A DNA stretch of 8,333 bases from Desulfocapsaceae bacterium (GTDB lineage: Bacteria; Desulfobacterota; Desulfobulbia; Desulfobulbales; Desulfocapsaceae). The notes beneath the pieces are model-generated. The model was not told the DNA's origin. It did not search any database and was given only the letters and a program-made list of their open reading frames with translations. Below, piece by piece: positions 1 through 6,373 of the stretch. Both the position numbers and the translations under genes were made by a program. Position 1 is the first letter of the stretch, and every line of letters begins with the position of its first letter. The stretch covers positions 1 to 8,333 of the forward strand of contig JAOZLO010000106.1 in the NCBI GenBank assembly GCA_029934775.1. The letters are read 5' to 3'.

Positions 1-23
1 CCTCAGTAGTTAAGGGAAAACAT

Positions 24-49
24 AAAAAAAATCCACAACCGCTGTGGAT
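24..49 (-). terminator. Rho-independent terminator after tolB (also works on the + strand)
   Basis: ATCCACA (31-37) and TGTGGAT (43-49) form a perfect seven-pair stem around a five-base loop. Read on the minus strand the stem is followed by eight T (31-24), the standard intrinsic terminator layout, 25 bases past the tolB stop. Read on the plus strand CAATTTTTT follows, so it may also stop a gene converging from the left, which lies outside the window. Confidence 0.85.
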
Positions 50-73
50 CAATTTTTTGTTAAAATGTCCATA

Positions 74-1360
74 CTATCTGGACCACTGAGGATATGTTTG
101 GCTACCGGGCAGATTGAGGACATTTCTCTGGTACGATCCATTCTTCATTATAGCGTACAATTGATGTCTTTTGCCATCCCGTTTTGCAAATAATATCTGG
201 TTTCCATCCGGTGACCAGACTGGCGATTCATGATGACTGAGATCTTTGGATATTTGGGTTGGTTCATTGTCAATGAGAGGATTGAGTGTAAAAATCTGAT
301 AAACACCGTTTCGTAAGCTGGAGTAAACAATAAGGTTTTCCGTTGGAGACCATCTCGGTTCAGCATTTTCTAATCCTTCAAAAGTGAGCCGTTTAACGTT
401 CCTGGTCTTCATATTCATGTAGTATAATTGTGGCTTACCACTTCTGTCAGAGACAAAAACGACATGGTTACTGTCGGGTGACCAGGTTGGAGATACATTA
501 ATGCCGGCATTGCGCGTCAGTTGCTCTATTATATTGCCCTTACTGTCCAATAAGAATAAGTCAGGATTACCACTTGTTGAAAGTGTAAGAATCATACGTT
601 TGCCGTCTGCCGACCAGGCAGGCCCAAGGTTAAGGCCTCTTCGACGGGATAAAGCACGAGTTGTTTTTGACTGCCGTAGATCCGTAATATAAAGACTCTG
701 GTTGCCGGTATGATAAGAAGTGTATGTAAGAAAAATCCCTCCTGGTTTAAAACGAGGAGACACTGTAAGGTTTTTATGCCGGGTTATCTGTCGTATGTCT
801 TTCCCGAGAATATCTGCTATAAATACTTCTTTAGTATTCTTTTTTGTTGAAACAAAGGCAATTTTAGTATCCGCTATCCCTTCCGTACCAGTCAGCGTTT
901 TAATCACATGATCACAGTATTTATAGAGCATCTGTTCTTTCTGCTGCATTGAGCCGGAGAATGATTTTCCCATAATAATTTCGTTGCTGGCTACATCAAG
1001 TAAACGTAATTCAAATTTTAAAGAACCGGAAGCCTTGCTGTATTGACCAAGTACCACGTAATCAACAGAATGTTTTTTCCATTCTGTTGTGTGACTGCCG
1101 CCATATCGTTTTGTTGAAAGAATAGAAATTATTCCATGAAACTTTAATGCTTTAGCCAGGATATCGGCGAGCTCGCTGTCCAGGTGATGTCTTTTCCCCG
1201 TGGTATCTTTATTGGTGAACCAGGGTACAGCCATTTCTATCTTACGGGTTTCAGGAGCAGTAATATCCAGGTATACACGAGGACTACTGGCTGCATTTAC
1301 CGGTTGAGCAGTGAGCATACCCACCAGGAAAAATAAAATTGAATATAGAGTGTTTTTCAT
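74..1360 (-). CDS. tolB: Tol-Pal system beta-propeller protein TolB
   Basis: This 428-residue protein opens with a Sec signal peptide (residues 1-23, cleavage likely after VNA) and so acts in the periplasm. The N-terminal domain (about 26-160) has the TolB opening PRVYLDITAPETRKIEMAVPWF, and the rest is a beta-propeller of repeated units. At least five carry W-S-x-D/E-G or similar signatures: GPAWSADGKR, SPTWSPDSNH, EPRWSPTENL, SPVWSPDGNQ and the terminal YPQWSR. TolB links the inner-membrane TolQRA motor to Pal at the outer membrane, supporting envelope integrity and constriction at division. It starts at an ATG 141 bases after the upstream stop, with no clear Shine-Dalgarno (only AAAAG). 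It is followed within 25 bases by a strong terminator, so it closes the operon; pal is not seen downstream. Confidence 0.96.
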   Translation of the reverse strand: MKNTLYSILFFLVGMLTAQPVNAASSPRVYLDITAPETRKIEMAVPWFTNKDTTGKRHHLDSELADILAKALKFHGIISILSTKRYGGSHTTEWKKHSVDYVVLGQYSKASGSLKFELRLLDVASNEIIMGKSFSGSMQQKEQMLYKYCDHVIKTLTGTEGIADTKIAFVSTKKNTKEVFIADILGKDIRQITRHKNLTVSPRFKPGGIFLTYTSYHTGNQSLYITDLRQSKTTRALSRRRGLNLGPAWSADGKRMILTLSTSGNPDLFLLDSKGNIIEQLTRNAGINVSPTWSPDSNHVVFVSDRSGKPQLYYMNMKTRNVKRLTFEGLENAEPRWSPTENLIVYSSLRNGVYQIFTLNPLIDNEPTQISKDLSHHESPVWSPDGNQILFAKRDGKRHQLYAIMKNGSYQRNVLNLPGSQTYPQWSR

Positions 1361-1501
1361 CTTTTGTCTGTGAATGTAATTTTTAATAATTTGTATTGTT
1401 GCAGCAACTTCCGATTTACGATGTTGCCTGGCAATACCTCAACGAGACAGGATTACAAGACCTTGGAAAATTACCTTTTCATCCAATCTCCCCGGGCAGG
1501 C
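1361..1501. other. Intergenic gap between tolA/tonB and tolB
   Basis: This 141-base gap interrupts an otherwise tightly packed operon. I see no reading frame of coding quality on the minus strand and no hairpin with a T-run. Two near-palindromes, GTTGCAGCAAC near 1399-1409 and TTGCCTGGCAA near 1424-1436, share TTGC/GCAA arms but have almost no loop, so they would act as DNA sites if anything. I assign no function. Confidence 0.35.
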
Positions 1502-2365
1502 TCAGTGGATACTCCCTGGTTTAAACCGCAATCCAATTTCATATCTCTGCTTTTTCATCGCCGCAGGAATCGGAGGCAGTGGACTTGCTGCTTCAATTGT
1601 TTTTGTTACAAATTGATCAAAGACTCTGTTTCCGGATCTGCTTTCAAAAAACATATTGGCTATTTGACCGTTTTTTAAAATAGTTATCACCACGACTGCG
1701 GTCAAATCCGGCTTCTTTTTCATATATTCAGGTAGAGACCAGAACTGGTGTAATCTTCCAAAGATAGCTGCATGGTACTGGCCTTCAATAAGATTAGTAC
1801 TACCGCCTAATCGTTTTCCGGCTATCGTTTTTTTCTTAGTAGAGGGTGAGGCCACAGTTTTTGTAGTTTTTATGAGGCTGCGCTCCCGTTCCAGTTCTTT
1901 TTGTGCAATACGTGCATTTTCATCAGCTAATTCTTCTGCTCGTAAAGCTTCTACCAGCTTTTGCCTTCTTTTCCGTTCCAGCTCCTTTGTGTGCGATTTG
2001 TTGTTGTTGTCTTTAATTTTCTTAATTTTTTTCCTTTTCAGCGGTTTGATAGAAATAGCTTTTTGAGGAACAGGTGTGGATTTTTCAATACGCTCCGCAA
2101 TTGGCGCAATTTTTTTTGTCAAAACAGGAGGTGCTTTTATGGGTTGTACTATAGCCTCCTCCTGAGCAGCCTCAGGCTGGATGACGGGTTCGGGGATAGA
2201 AATAAGGCTGACAGTATAGATGTCTGCAAATTTAGGCTTTGCACTAAATAATCCAGGCAGATATAACACCCCAAGAAAAAATAAAATATGAAAACCAATA
2301 GCAACATTAAATGGTATTTTCCATTCGTTTTCGGGCATGAACGTGATCTGAAATTCCTTTGACAC
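1502..2365 (-). CDS. tolA: TolA/TonB-family energy transducer protein
   Basis: This 287-residue protein has a cytoplasmic start, a single membrane anchor (about 17-40, NVAIGFHILFFLGVLY) and a proline-rich stretch (about 55-100). A Lys/Arg/Glu-rich, probably helical segment follows (about 105-185), then a C-terminal TonB/TolA domain (about 195-287, from LIEGQYHAAIFGRLHQFW to the end). It would span the periplasm and carry TolQ-TolR energy to TolB and outer-membrane partners. The anchor keeps a histidine (His26) where TolA and TonB carry the S-x3-H motif, but the serine position is alanine. The helical arm is much shorter than the long domain II of E. coli TolA, so by length it looks TonB-like; the neighbours make the Tol role more likely. 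The start is GTG at 2365, 11 bases after the tolR stop; an ATG nine codons inside (2338) is a possible alternative and neither has a good ribosome site. Confidence 0.85.
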   Translation of the reverse strand: MSKEFQITFMPENEWKIPFNVAIGFHILFFLGVLYLPGLFSAKPKFADIYTVSLISIPEPVIQPEAAQEEAIVQPIKAPPVLTKKIAPIAERIEKSTPVPQKAISIKPLKRKKIKKIKDNNNKSHTKELERKRRQKLVEALRAEELADENARIAQKELERERSLIKTTKTVASPSTKKKTIAGKRLGGSTNLIEGQYHAAIFGRLHQFWSLPEYMKKKPDLTAVVVITILKNGQIANMFFESRSGNRVFDQFVTKTIEAASPLPPIPAAMKKQRYEIGLRFKPGSIH

Positions 2366-2376
2366 AGTTTATTCTA

Positions 2377-2793
2377 CTATTTTTTTTCAGGAGGTTTGGT
2401 AATCATACCTATTTTGTCAAATCCAACAGTCTTAATATCTGTCATTACTTCTACAACAATACCATAAGCCACATTTTTGTCCGCTCTTAAAAAGATAGGC
2501 TGATCTTTATTGACTGCATAGTTTTTTTCTAACTCCTGGACCATCAATGCACGAACTTGAGGAACATTGTTAATACTTATTTCTCCCTGTTTGTCGATAG
2601 TAACTACTAGGGGTTTTTCCTCTTGTCTCAGTGATTTTGATGTAGTTTCAGGGAGGTCAACATTGAGTCCCTGAGTCATCATTGGAGCTGTAATCATAAA
2701 TATAATCAACAACACCAGCATAACATCAACAAGGGGAGTCACGTTAATTTCCGAAACCAGCTTTTTTCTACCGTTTCCTCTGATTGGTCCCAT
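2377..2793 (-). CDS. tolR: TolR/ExbD-family biopolymer transport protein (TolR)
   Basis: This 138-residue protein has the TolR/ExbD plan: a short basic cytoplasmic N-terminus (GRKKLVSEINVTPLVDVML), one membrane helix near 19-40, and a periplasmic domain to the end. The proton-carrying Asp23 within PLVDVML is present, at the same number as in E. coli TolR. The soluble part has the conserved strands LVVTIDKQGEISINN and PIFLRADKNVAYG. It would line the proton path with TolQ in the inner membrane and couple it to the downstream TolA/TonB-like protein. The ATG lies five bases after the tolQ stop, and the next gene begins 11 bases after its TAG, so all are one transcription unit. Confidence 0.95.
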   Translation of the reverse strand: MGPIRGNGRKKLVSEINVTPLVDVMLVLLIIFMITAPMMTQGLNVDLPETTSKSLRQEEKPLVVTIDKQGEISINNVPQVRALMVQELEKNYAVNKDQPIFLRADKNVAYGIVVEVMTDIKTVGFDKIGMITKPPEKK

Positions 2794-2798
2794 GGCTA

Positions 2799-3500
2799 TT
2801 AAATTCTGCTCAGCAGATCCCTTTCCACCAGGTTGAGAAAGTCTGTGGTAAAATCTTCGACCCCACCGCTTATCTCATCAAGCTTGTTAGAGTAAAAATT
2901 ATAAAATATTACAGCGGGAATGGCGACTGCAAGACCAGCGGCTGTAGCTACGAGTGCTTCAGAGATACCTGGTGCAACAACTGCAAGAGACGCAGAGCCT
3001 CTCTGTCCGATATCATGAAAAGAGACCATGATCCCCCAAACTGTGCCAAATAAGCCTATAAAAGGGGCAGCACTTCCAGTTGTAGCCAGAAAAGGAAGGC
3101 TGCGGCCAAGCTGGTTATACTTTTGGGATTCCGCTTTTCTTACAGCACGTTTCAAGTTGTCCATTGTAGCGAGTTGCATATCAAGGGAATCGGTGTGCCG
3201 GCTGTCTTCTTTTCGACCTCTTATTTTATTGATTTTCTGCAGTTCACTAAACCCTACAATAAATACAGTTGCTTCAGGACTATATTCGAATTCCTCAGCG
3301 GCATTGTATGCTTCATTGAGATCGGTTGAACTCCAGAAGGTTTCGAGGAAATCTTCAGAGTCGAGCCGAACCTTTTTAAACAAACGTGCTTTTATAATAA
3401 CAATAGTCCACGAGACTATTGAAAAAATAAGCAGTGTAACCATAACAAGCTGGCCTACAGGGCCAGCGTGAAGAATCATATCAGTAATTGAAAGCTGCAC
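2799..3500 (-). CDS. tolQ: TolQ/ExbB-family proton channel protein (TolQ)
   Basis: This 233-residue inner-membrane protein has the MotA/TolQ/ExbB layout: a first membrane helix near 15-36, a large cytoplasmic segment (about 37-133), and two further helices near 136-160 and 170-198. The hallmark second helix contains SAAPFIGLFGTVWGIM (143-158) with the conserved Thr153, and the third contains APGISEALVATAAGLAVAIP (176-195). With TolR it forms the proton-driven motor that energises the TolA/TonB-type partner across the periplasm. TolQ is preferred over ExbB because tolR, a TolA/TonB-like gene and tolB follow in order, with only five bases to tolR. The start is GTG, backed by AAGGA seven bases upstream. 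The N-terminus, with LHAGPVGQLVM, resembles TolQ proteins, which begin with a similar LHAS..VQLVM stretch. Confidence 0.95.
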   Translation of the reverse strand: MQLSITDMILHAGPVGQLVMVTLLIFSIVSWTIVIIKARLFKKVRLDSEDFLETFWSSTDLNEAYNAAEEFEYSPEATVFIVGFSELQKINKIRGRKEDSRHTDSLDMQLATMDNLKRAVRKAESQKYNQLGRSLPFLATTGSAAPFIGLFGTVWGIMVSFHDIGQRGSASLAVVAPGISEALVATAAGLAVAIPAVIFYNFYSNKLDEISGGVEDFTTDFLNLVERDLLSRI

Positions 3501-3507
3501 GTATCCA

Positions 3508-3512
3508 TCCTT
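3508..3512 (-). promoter_or_regulatory. Ribosome binding site deciding the GTG start of tolQ
   Basis: AAGGA on the minus strand lies seven bases before the GTG at 3500-3498. The next candidate, an ATG seven codons into the frame, has no comparable site, so the GTG is preferred. Confidence 0.6.
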
Positions 3513-3529
3513 TTTGAAATCAGTTTATA

Positions 3530-3546
3530 AGATCGTCCGGTGATCT
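3530..3546. repeat. Small dyad AGATC-N7-GATCT upstream of tolQ
   Basis: Five-base arms AGATC and GATCT (3530-3534 and 3542-3546) flank a CCGG-containing centre. It lies in the leader just before the tolQ ribosome site, where an operator or leader hairpin could sit. The arms are short, so support is weak. Confidence 0.2.
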
Positions 3547-3607
3547 GCTGATTATGTATTAGCGATTATAGAAAAATGGTTGGAAATATTTTCTCTTCAA
3601 TATTCGC

Positions 3608-3635
3608 ATTTTACCTGTTTTGAATAAAAGTTCAA
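3608..3635 (-). promoter_or_regulatory. Possible sigma-70-type promoter for the tol operon
   Basis: On the minus strand TTGAAC (3635-3630) and TAAAAT (3613-3608) are spaced by 16 bases, in the 150-base gap between the dehydratase gene and tolQ. TAAAAT matches five of six bases of the -10 consensus and TTGAAC four of six at -35. A separate TATAAT at 3570-3565 has no good -35. Start-site mapping would be needed to confirm either. Confidence 0.35.
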
Positions 3636-3650
3636 CCGCTCTGTGACTCC

Positions 3651-4097
3651 TTAATTTTCCGGTGCAGCTACAAGGGCGCAGGAGAAAGTAACCTGAACAG
3701 CAGTTTTCCCCCTGACCTTCAAAGTTCCTTTTAGAAAAGAGACTGAGGATATCGTTTCTTTGAGGGTCACCTTGACCTGCACTGTGTCTCCGGGAAAAAC
3801 CGGACTTCTAAATTTGGCATTTTCGATACGAGTCAGAACGGGTATTGTCTCATGTTCTCTGTTGCCTTGTTGTGAGATTTTTGCCATAAGAATTGCACCG
3901 CTTTGAAAAATAATTTCACAGAGGAGAACTCCCGGCATTATAGGGTTTTCAGGGTAGTGCCCTTTAAATAATTCAAGATCTGCGTCGATCAGTTTCTCGG
4001 TTGTTATGCAGTCCGCCTCGCAGGAAATGATCTCATCGACCCACAGGAAAGGGGGACGATGTGGGATTAGTTCTGTGATCTGTTTTAAAGATGACAT
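3651..4097 (-). CDS. fabZ: 3-hydroxyacyl-ACP dehydratase, FabZ-like hot-dog fold
   Basis: This 148-residue single hot-dog protein matches FabZ in length and motifs. The N-terminal IPHRPPFLWVDEI (11-23) is the FabZ opening, and residues 44-61 give the catalytic region with His47 (F-K-G-H47-Y-P-E-N-P) and Glu61 (MPGVLLCE). It would dehydrate (3R)-hydroxyacyl-ACP to the trans-2-enoyl-ACP in the cytoplasm. Downstream signatures such as KFRSPVFPGDTV (95-106) also fit the family. The gene begins two bases after the fabG-like stop and ends the lipid block. No enoyl reductase gene appears in the window, so double bonds introduced here might be kept, or removed by an enzyme encoded elsewhere. The next gene, tolQ, is 150 bases downstream and probably starts a new transcription unit. 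Confidence 0.93.
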   Translation of the reverse strand: MSSLKQITELIPHRPPFLWVDEIISCEADCITTEKLIDADLELFKGHYPENPIMPGVLLCEIIFQSGAILMAKISQQGNREHETIPVLTRIENAKFRSPVFPGDTVQVKVTLKETISSVSFLKGTLKVRGKTAVQVTFSCALVAAPEN

Positions 4098-4099
4098 TG

Positions 4100-4840
4100 T
4101 TATAGACCACCACTGATTTCCAGAACTGCTCCAGTGATGTACGCAGCTCTGTGGCTTGCCAGAAAGAGGACGCTTTCTGCAATCTCCTCAGGTGTACCGA
4201 AACGTTTCATAGGTACCATTTTTTTGTAGCTGGCGAGTTGTTCCACGCTGAGATCTTTGATGAAATCAGTGGCAATAAATCCTGGAGACACACAATTGAC
4301 TGTGATTTTCTTTTTAGCTGTTTCTTTGGCCAATGTCTTTGTAAGGCCTATCTGGCCGGCTTTGGAGGCAGCGTAATTAGCCTGCCCAACAAAACCAAGA
4401 TGGGAAACTGGAGAAGTTATATTAATAATGCGCCCATATTTTTTTTTCATCATCAAAAGAACGGCCTGTTTAGACATGAGAAAGGTTCCATTCAGATTGA
4501 TATCAATGACTTTGTTCCAGTCGGCGTTTGTCATTAATGCAAGGACTGAATCTCGGCGAACCCCGGCATTATTGATGAGGACATCGATATGGTCAAACTT
4601 CAGTTCTATGTCTGAAAATAACTGCTGTACTTCAGTTTCATCTGAAACGTCACATTGAATGAGTTTGAAGTGTGACGAAAACTGTTCGTTTTCCCTTGAA
4701 AACTGTTCTGCCGCTAATGTATTTTCAGCATATACACCTATGACGTATGCTTCTGCCTTAATGAAAGCTTCGGCAATGGCCTTGCCAATACCCCTGGTGG
4801 CACCACTGACAATGATGACTTGTTTGTTAAAATTTTCCAT
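4100..4840 (-). CDS. fabG: 3-oxoacyl-ACP reductase, short-chain dehydrogenase family (FabG-like)
   Basis: This 246-residue classical short-chain dehydrogenase has the length typical of FabG. Visible motifs are the cofactor-binding G13-ATR-G17-I-G19, NNAG (90-93), and the catalytic set Asn115, Ser143, Tyr156 and Lys160 (Y-AAS-K). PGFIATD follows the active-site helix, and the C-terminus ends in ITGAVLEISGGL, close to the VDGG ending of FabG. It would reduce 3-ketoacyl-ACP to 3-hydroxyacyl-ACP using NADPH in the cytoplasm. The ATG at 4840 has a modest GAG six bases upstream. The dehydratase gene starts two bases after its stop, so the two consecutive steps are encoded as a translationally coupled pair. 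It is probably a pathway-specific paralogue given its place after the ACP and flavoprotein genes; substrate specificity cannot be told by eye. Confidence 0.93.
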   Translation of the reverse strand: MENFNKQVIIVSGATRGIGKAIAEAFIKAEAYVIGVYAENTLAAEQFSRENEQFSSHFKLIQCDVSDETEVQQLFSDIELKFDHIDVLINNAGVRRDSVLALMTNADWNKVIDINLNGTFLMSKQAVLLMMKKKYGRIINITSPVSHLGFVGQANYAASKAGQIGLTKTLAKETAKKKITVNCVSPGFIATDFIKDLSVEQLASYKKMVPMKRFGTPEEIAESVLFLASHRAAYITGAVLEISGGL

Positions 4841-4930
4841 TAATATCTCAATATGCAGGTCTTTTTTTCATCGGGCAGATAAAGAAGTAAATCCTGTTTT
4901 CCCGGACAAGTCCCTGGTCGTCTGTAAATA

Positions 4931-6334
4931 TCAGGAACGTAAATAACTGTCGACATCATTGGACACTATAACACCATAATTGATGGCACCAAGCCAGCCG
5001 GACATAATAATTCCAACAGACCCTACATGGAAAAGTCCGGCAACTTCCTTGAAAATAGTCCTGGAAACATCGAGACCTTCAAATTTTGTACCGAATGATG
5101 TACCTTTTGTGTGCAGGGTGTATCGATTAAAAGTTCTTGGAGTAGCAGCTTCTGTCCAGTCAATTTTCTGGGCAACCCCTGGAAGATATCTATTCAGGTC
5201 TTTCAAACTTCTGGCAATAAGAGCATCCTTTTCGGCCTGATAGCTTTTATCGTCAAGTTTTATCCAGTCCTCGTAACGACTGTTCATTGATGCAACAATA
5301 GTATATCTATTTAACCCTGGTCGTGTTCTGGGGTAATAAATTGAAAAAGTTTTTGATTTTGTTTCCTTATCAAGTAACTCCGTTGAGTTGAACTCAGGAG
5401 CAGTTGAAGTGAAAAGCAGGTCACCTACATCGTCGATTTTTTCCCCGTCCCTGATACCCATATATACTTGACAGCTTGAATTGTTAACCCTGATTTTTGC
5501 TGCTTTTTCAAGGAATTCATCTGAAAAAGCATCTCTGTCAGTGAGATTATATATAGTATTTGTTATCCCACTATTTGAAACAACTGCTCTGGTGGTAACG
5601 GTTTTACCATGGGCCTCAATTCCCCTGACTCTTCCTTTCTCTACAATAATGTTTTCAACTTTGACCTTTGTGCAGATCGTTACACCATTTTTTTCAAGTT
5701 CATCAGCCATCATACCAATCAGTTTGTCTGTTCCTCCCACGAAAGTAAAAACACCTCTATTCATGAAATTTGAGAAAACGATTCCATAGGTAATGGCAGG
5801 GTCGTCAAGGGTTGAACCGTTAGCGTAAGTGATCGGTTCCATCAAAAATCTGTGTATATCCGTTCGGCCAGGGAAAAACTCTTCAAACAGTTCTCTGGTT
5901 GTCATACTCTGGTCATCATAAAAATTCATTCCGGAAACAAGAGTGAAAAACCGGTTAATAGTTGAAAGAGGAATTTTGAAAACAGTTTCCAGAATATGAG
6001 TGAAGTCTTCCTTGTCAAAAGTGGTCTGCAGAGAAAATTGTGGATTATCAAAAACAATGTTTTTCAGTTGGACTATGGAGCCCATTATTGCTTTATTCCA
6101 ATATTTTTTGCATGTCTTAACCATTCCGTACGGGAAACCATGCAGTGAAATATCAAAAATATGACCTTTCCTCTTAAACCATGTGGCAAGGCCACCCAGC
6201 CTGTGGTGATGTTCCAGGAGAAGAACTCTGTGGCCACAGTAGGCCAGACGATTCGCAGCTGTAAGACCGCCTAAACCGGATCCGATAACTACGATGTCAT
6301 ATTTTTCTGAAATTTGTGAAAATGGAACTGGCAT
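4931..6334 (-). CDS. FAD-dependent oxidoreductase, phytoene desaturase (CrtI)-like (second of two)
   Basis: This 467-residue protein is a full-length member of the CrtI/CrtISO/RetSat amine-oxidase-like flavoprotein superfamily. YDIVVIGSGLGG (12-23) is the GxGxxG FAD-binding motif, Glu41 the ribose-binding acid, RLGG (45-48) the conserved following turn, and FDISLHG (60-66) corresponds to the FDTGxH element. The C-terminal FAD motif begins at Gly433 (GLFHVGSVG) with a GWLGA segment after it. It is clearly homologous to, but strongly diverged from, the flavoprotein encoded just upstream (39 bases between them), so the pair is not a recent duplication. No signal peptide is seen; such enzymes usually work at the membrane surface on hydrophobic polyenes. 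No phytoene synthase or prenyl-transferase lies nearby, whereas FabG and FabZ follow. A role in unsaturation, isomerisation or saturation of a fatty acyl product therefore fits better than carotenoid synthesis. The exact reaction cannot be read from the sequence. Confidence 0.88.
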   Translation of the reverse strand: MPVPFSQISEKYDIVVIGSGLGGLTAANRLAYCGHRVLLLEHHHRLGGLATWFKRKGHIFDISLHGFPYGMVKTCKKYWNKAIMGSIVQLKNIVFDNPQFSLQTTFDKEDFTHILETVFKIPLSTINRFFTLVSGMNFYDDQSMTTRELFEEFFPGRTDIHRFLMEPITYANGSTLDDPAITYGIVFSNFMNRGVFTFVGGTDKLIGMMADELEKNGVTICTKVKVENIIVEKGRVRGIEAHGKTVTTRAVVSNSGITNTIYNLTDRDAFSDEFLEKAAKIRVNNSSCQVYMGIRDGEKIDDVGDLLFTSTAPEFNSTELLDKETKSKTFSIYYPRTRPGLNRYTIVASMNSRYEDWIKLDDKSYQAEKDALIARSLKDLNRYLPGVAQKIDWTEAATPRTFNRYTLHTKGTSFGTKFEGLDVSRTIFKEVAGLFHVGSVGIIMSGWLGAINYGVIVSNDVDSYLRS

Positions 6335-6373
6335 AAATCAGTGTGAAGTCGGAATTTATTAAAAGTCAGATAG

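Noticed and set aside
1..91. CCTCAGT at 1-7 and ACTGAGG at 85-91 as a possible inverted repeat or element end
   Set aside because: The right copy is the tolB coding sequence for its conserved end (PQWS), the arms are only seven bases, and there is no transposase or target duplication.
1364..1678. A 104-codon open frame on the + strand covering the tolA-tolB gap
   Set aside because: More than half is antisense to the conserved TonB/TolA domain, and the remainder has no ribosome site or recognisable motif.
3028..3471. A 147-codon open frame on the + strand
   Set aside because: It lies antisense to tolQ, whose protein is plainly conserved over the whole span; the translation shows no recognisable domain.
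4151..4537. A 128-codon open frame on the + strand
   Set aside because: It is the complement of the FabG-like gene, which has all catalytic residues; the antisense peptide has no family resemblance.
4841..4930. Possible terminator hairpin (GGGAC/GTCC) between the second flavoprotein and the FabG-like gene
   Set aside because: The arms are four bases with a two- to three-base loop and no T-run follows, so it is unlikely to stop transcription.
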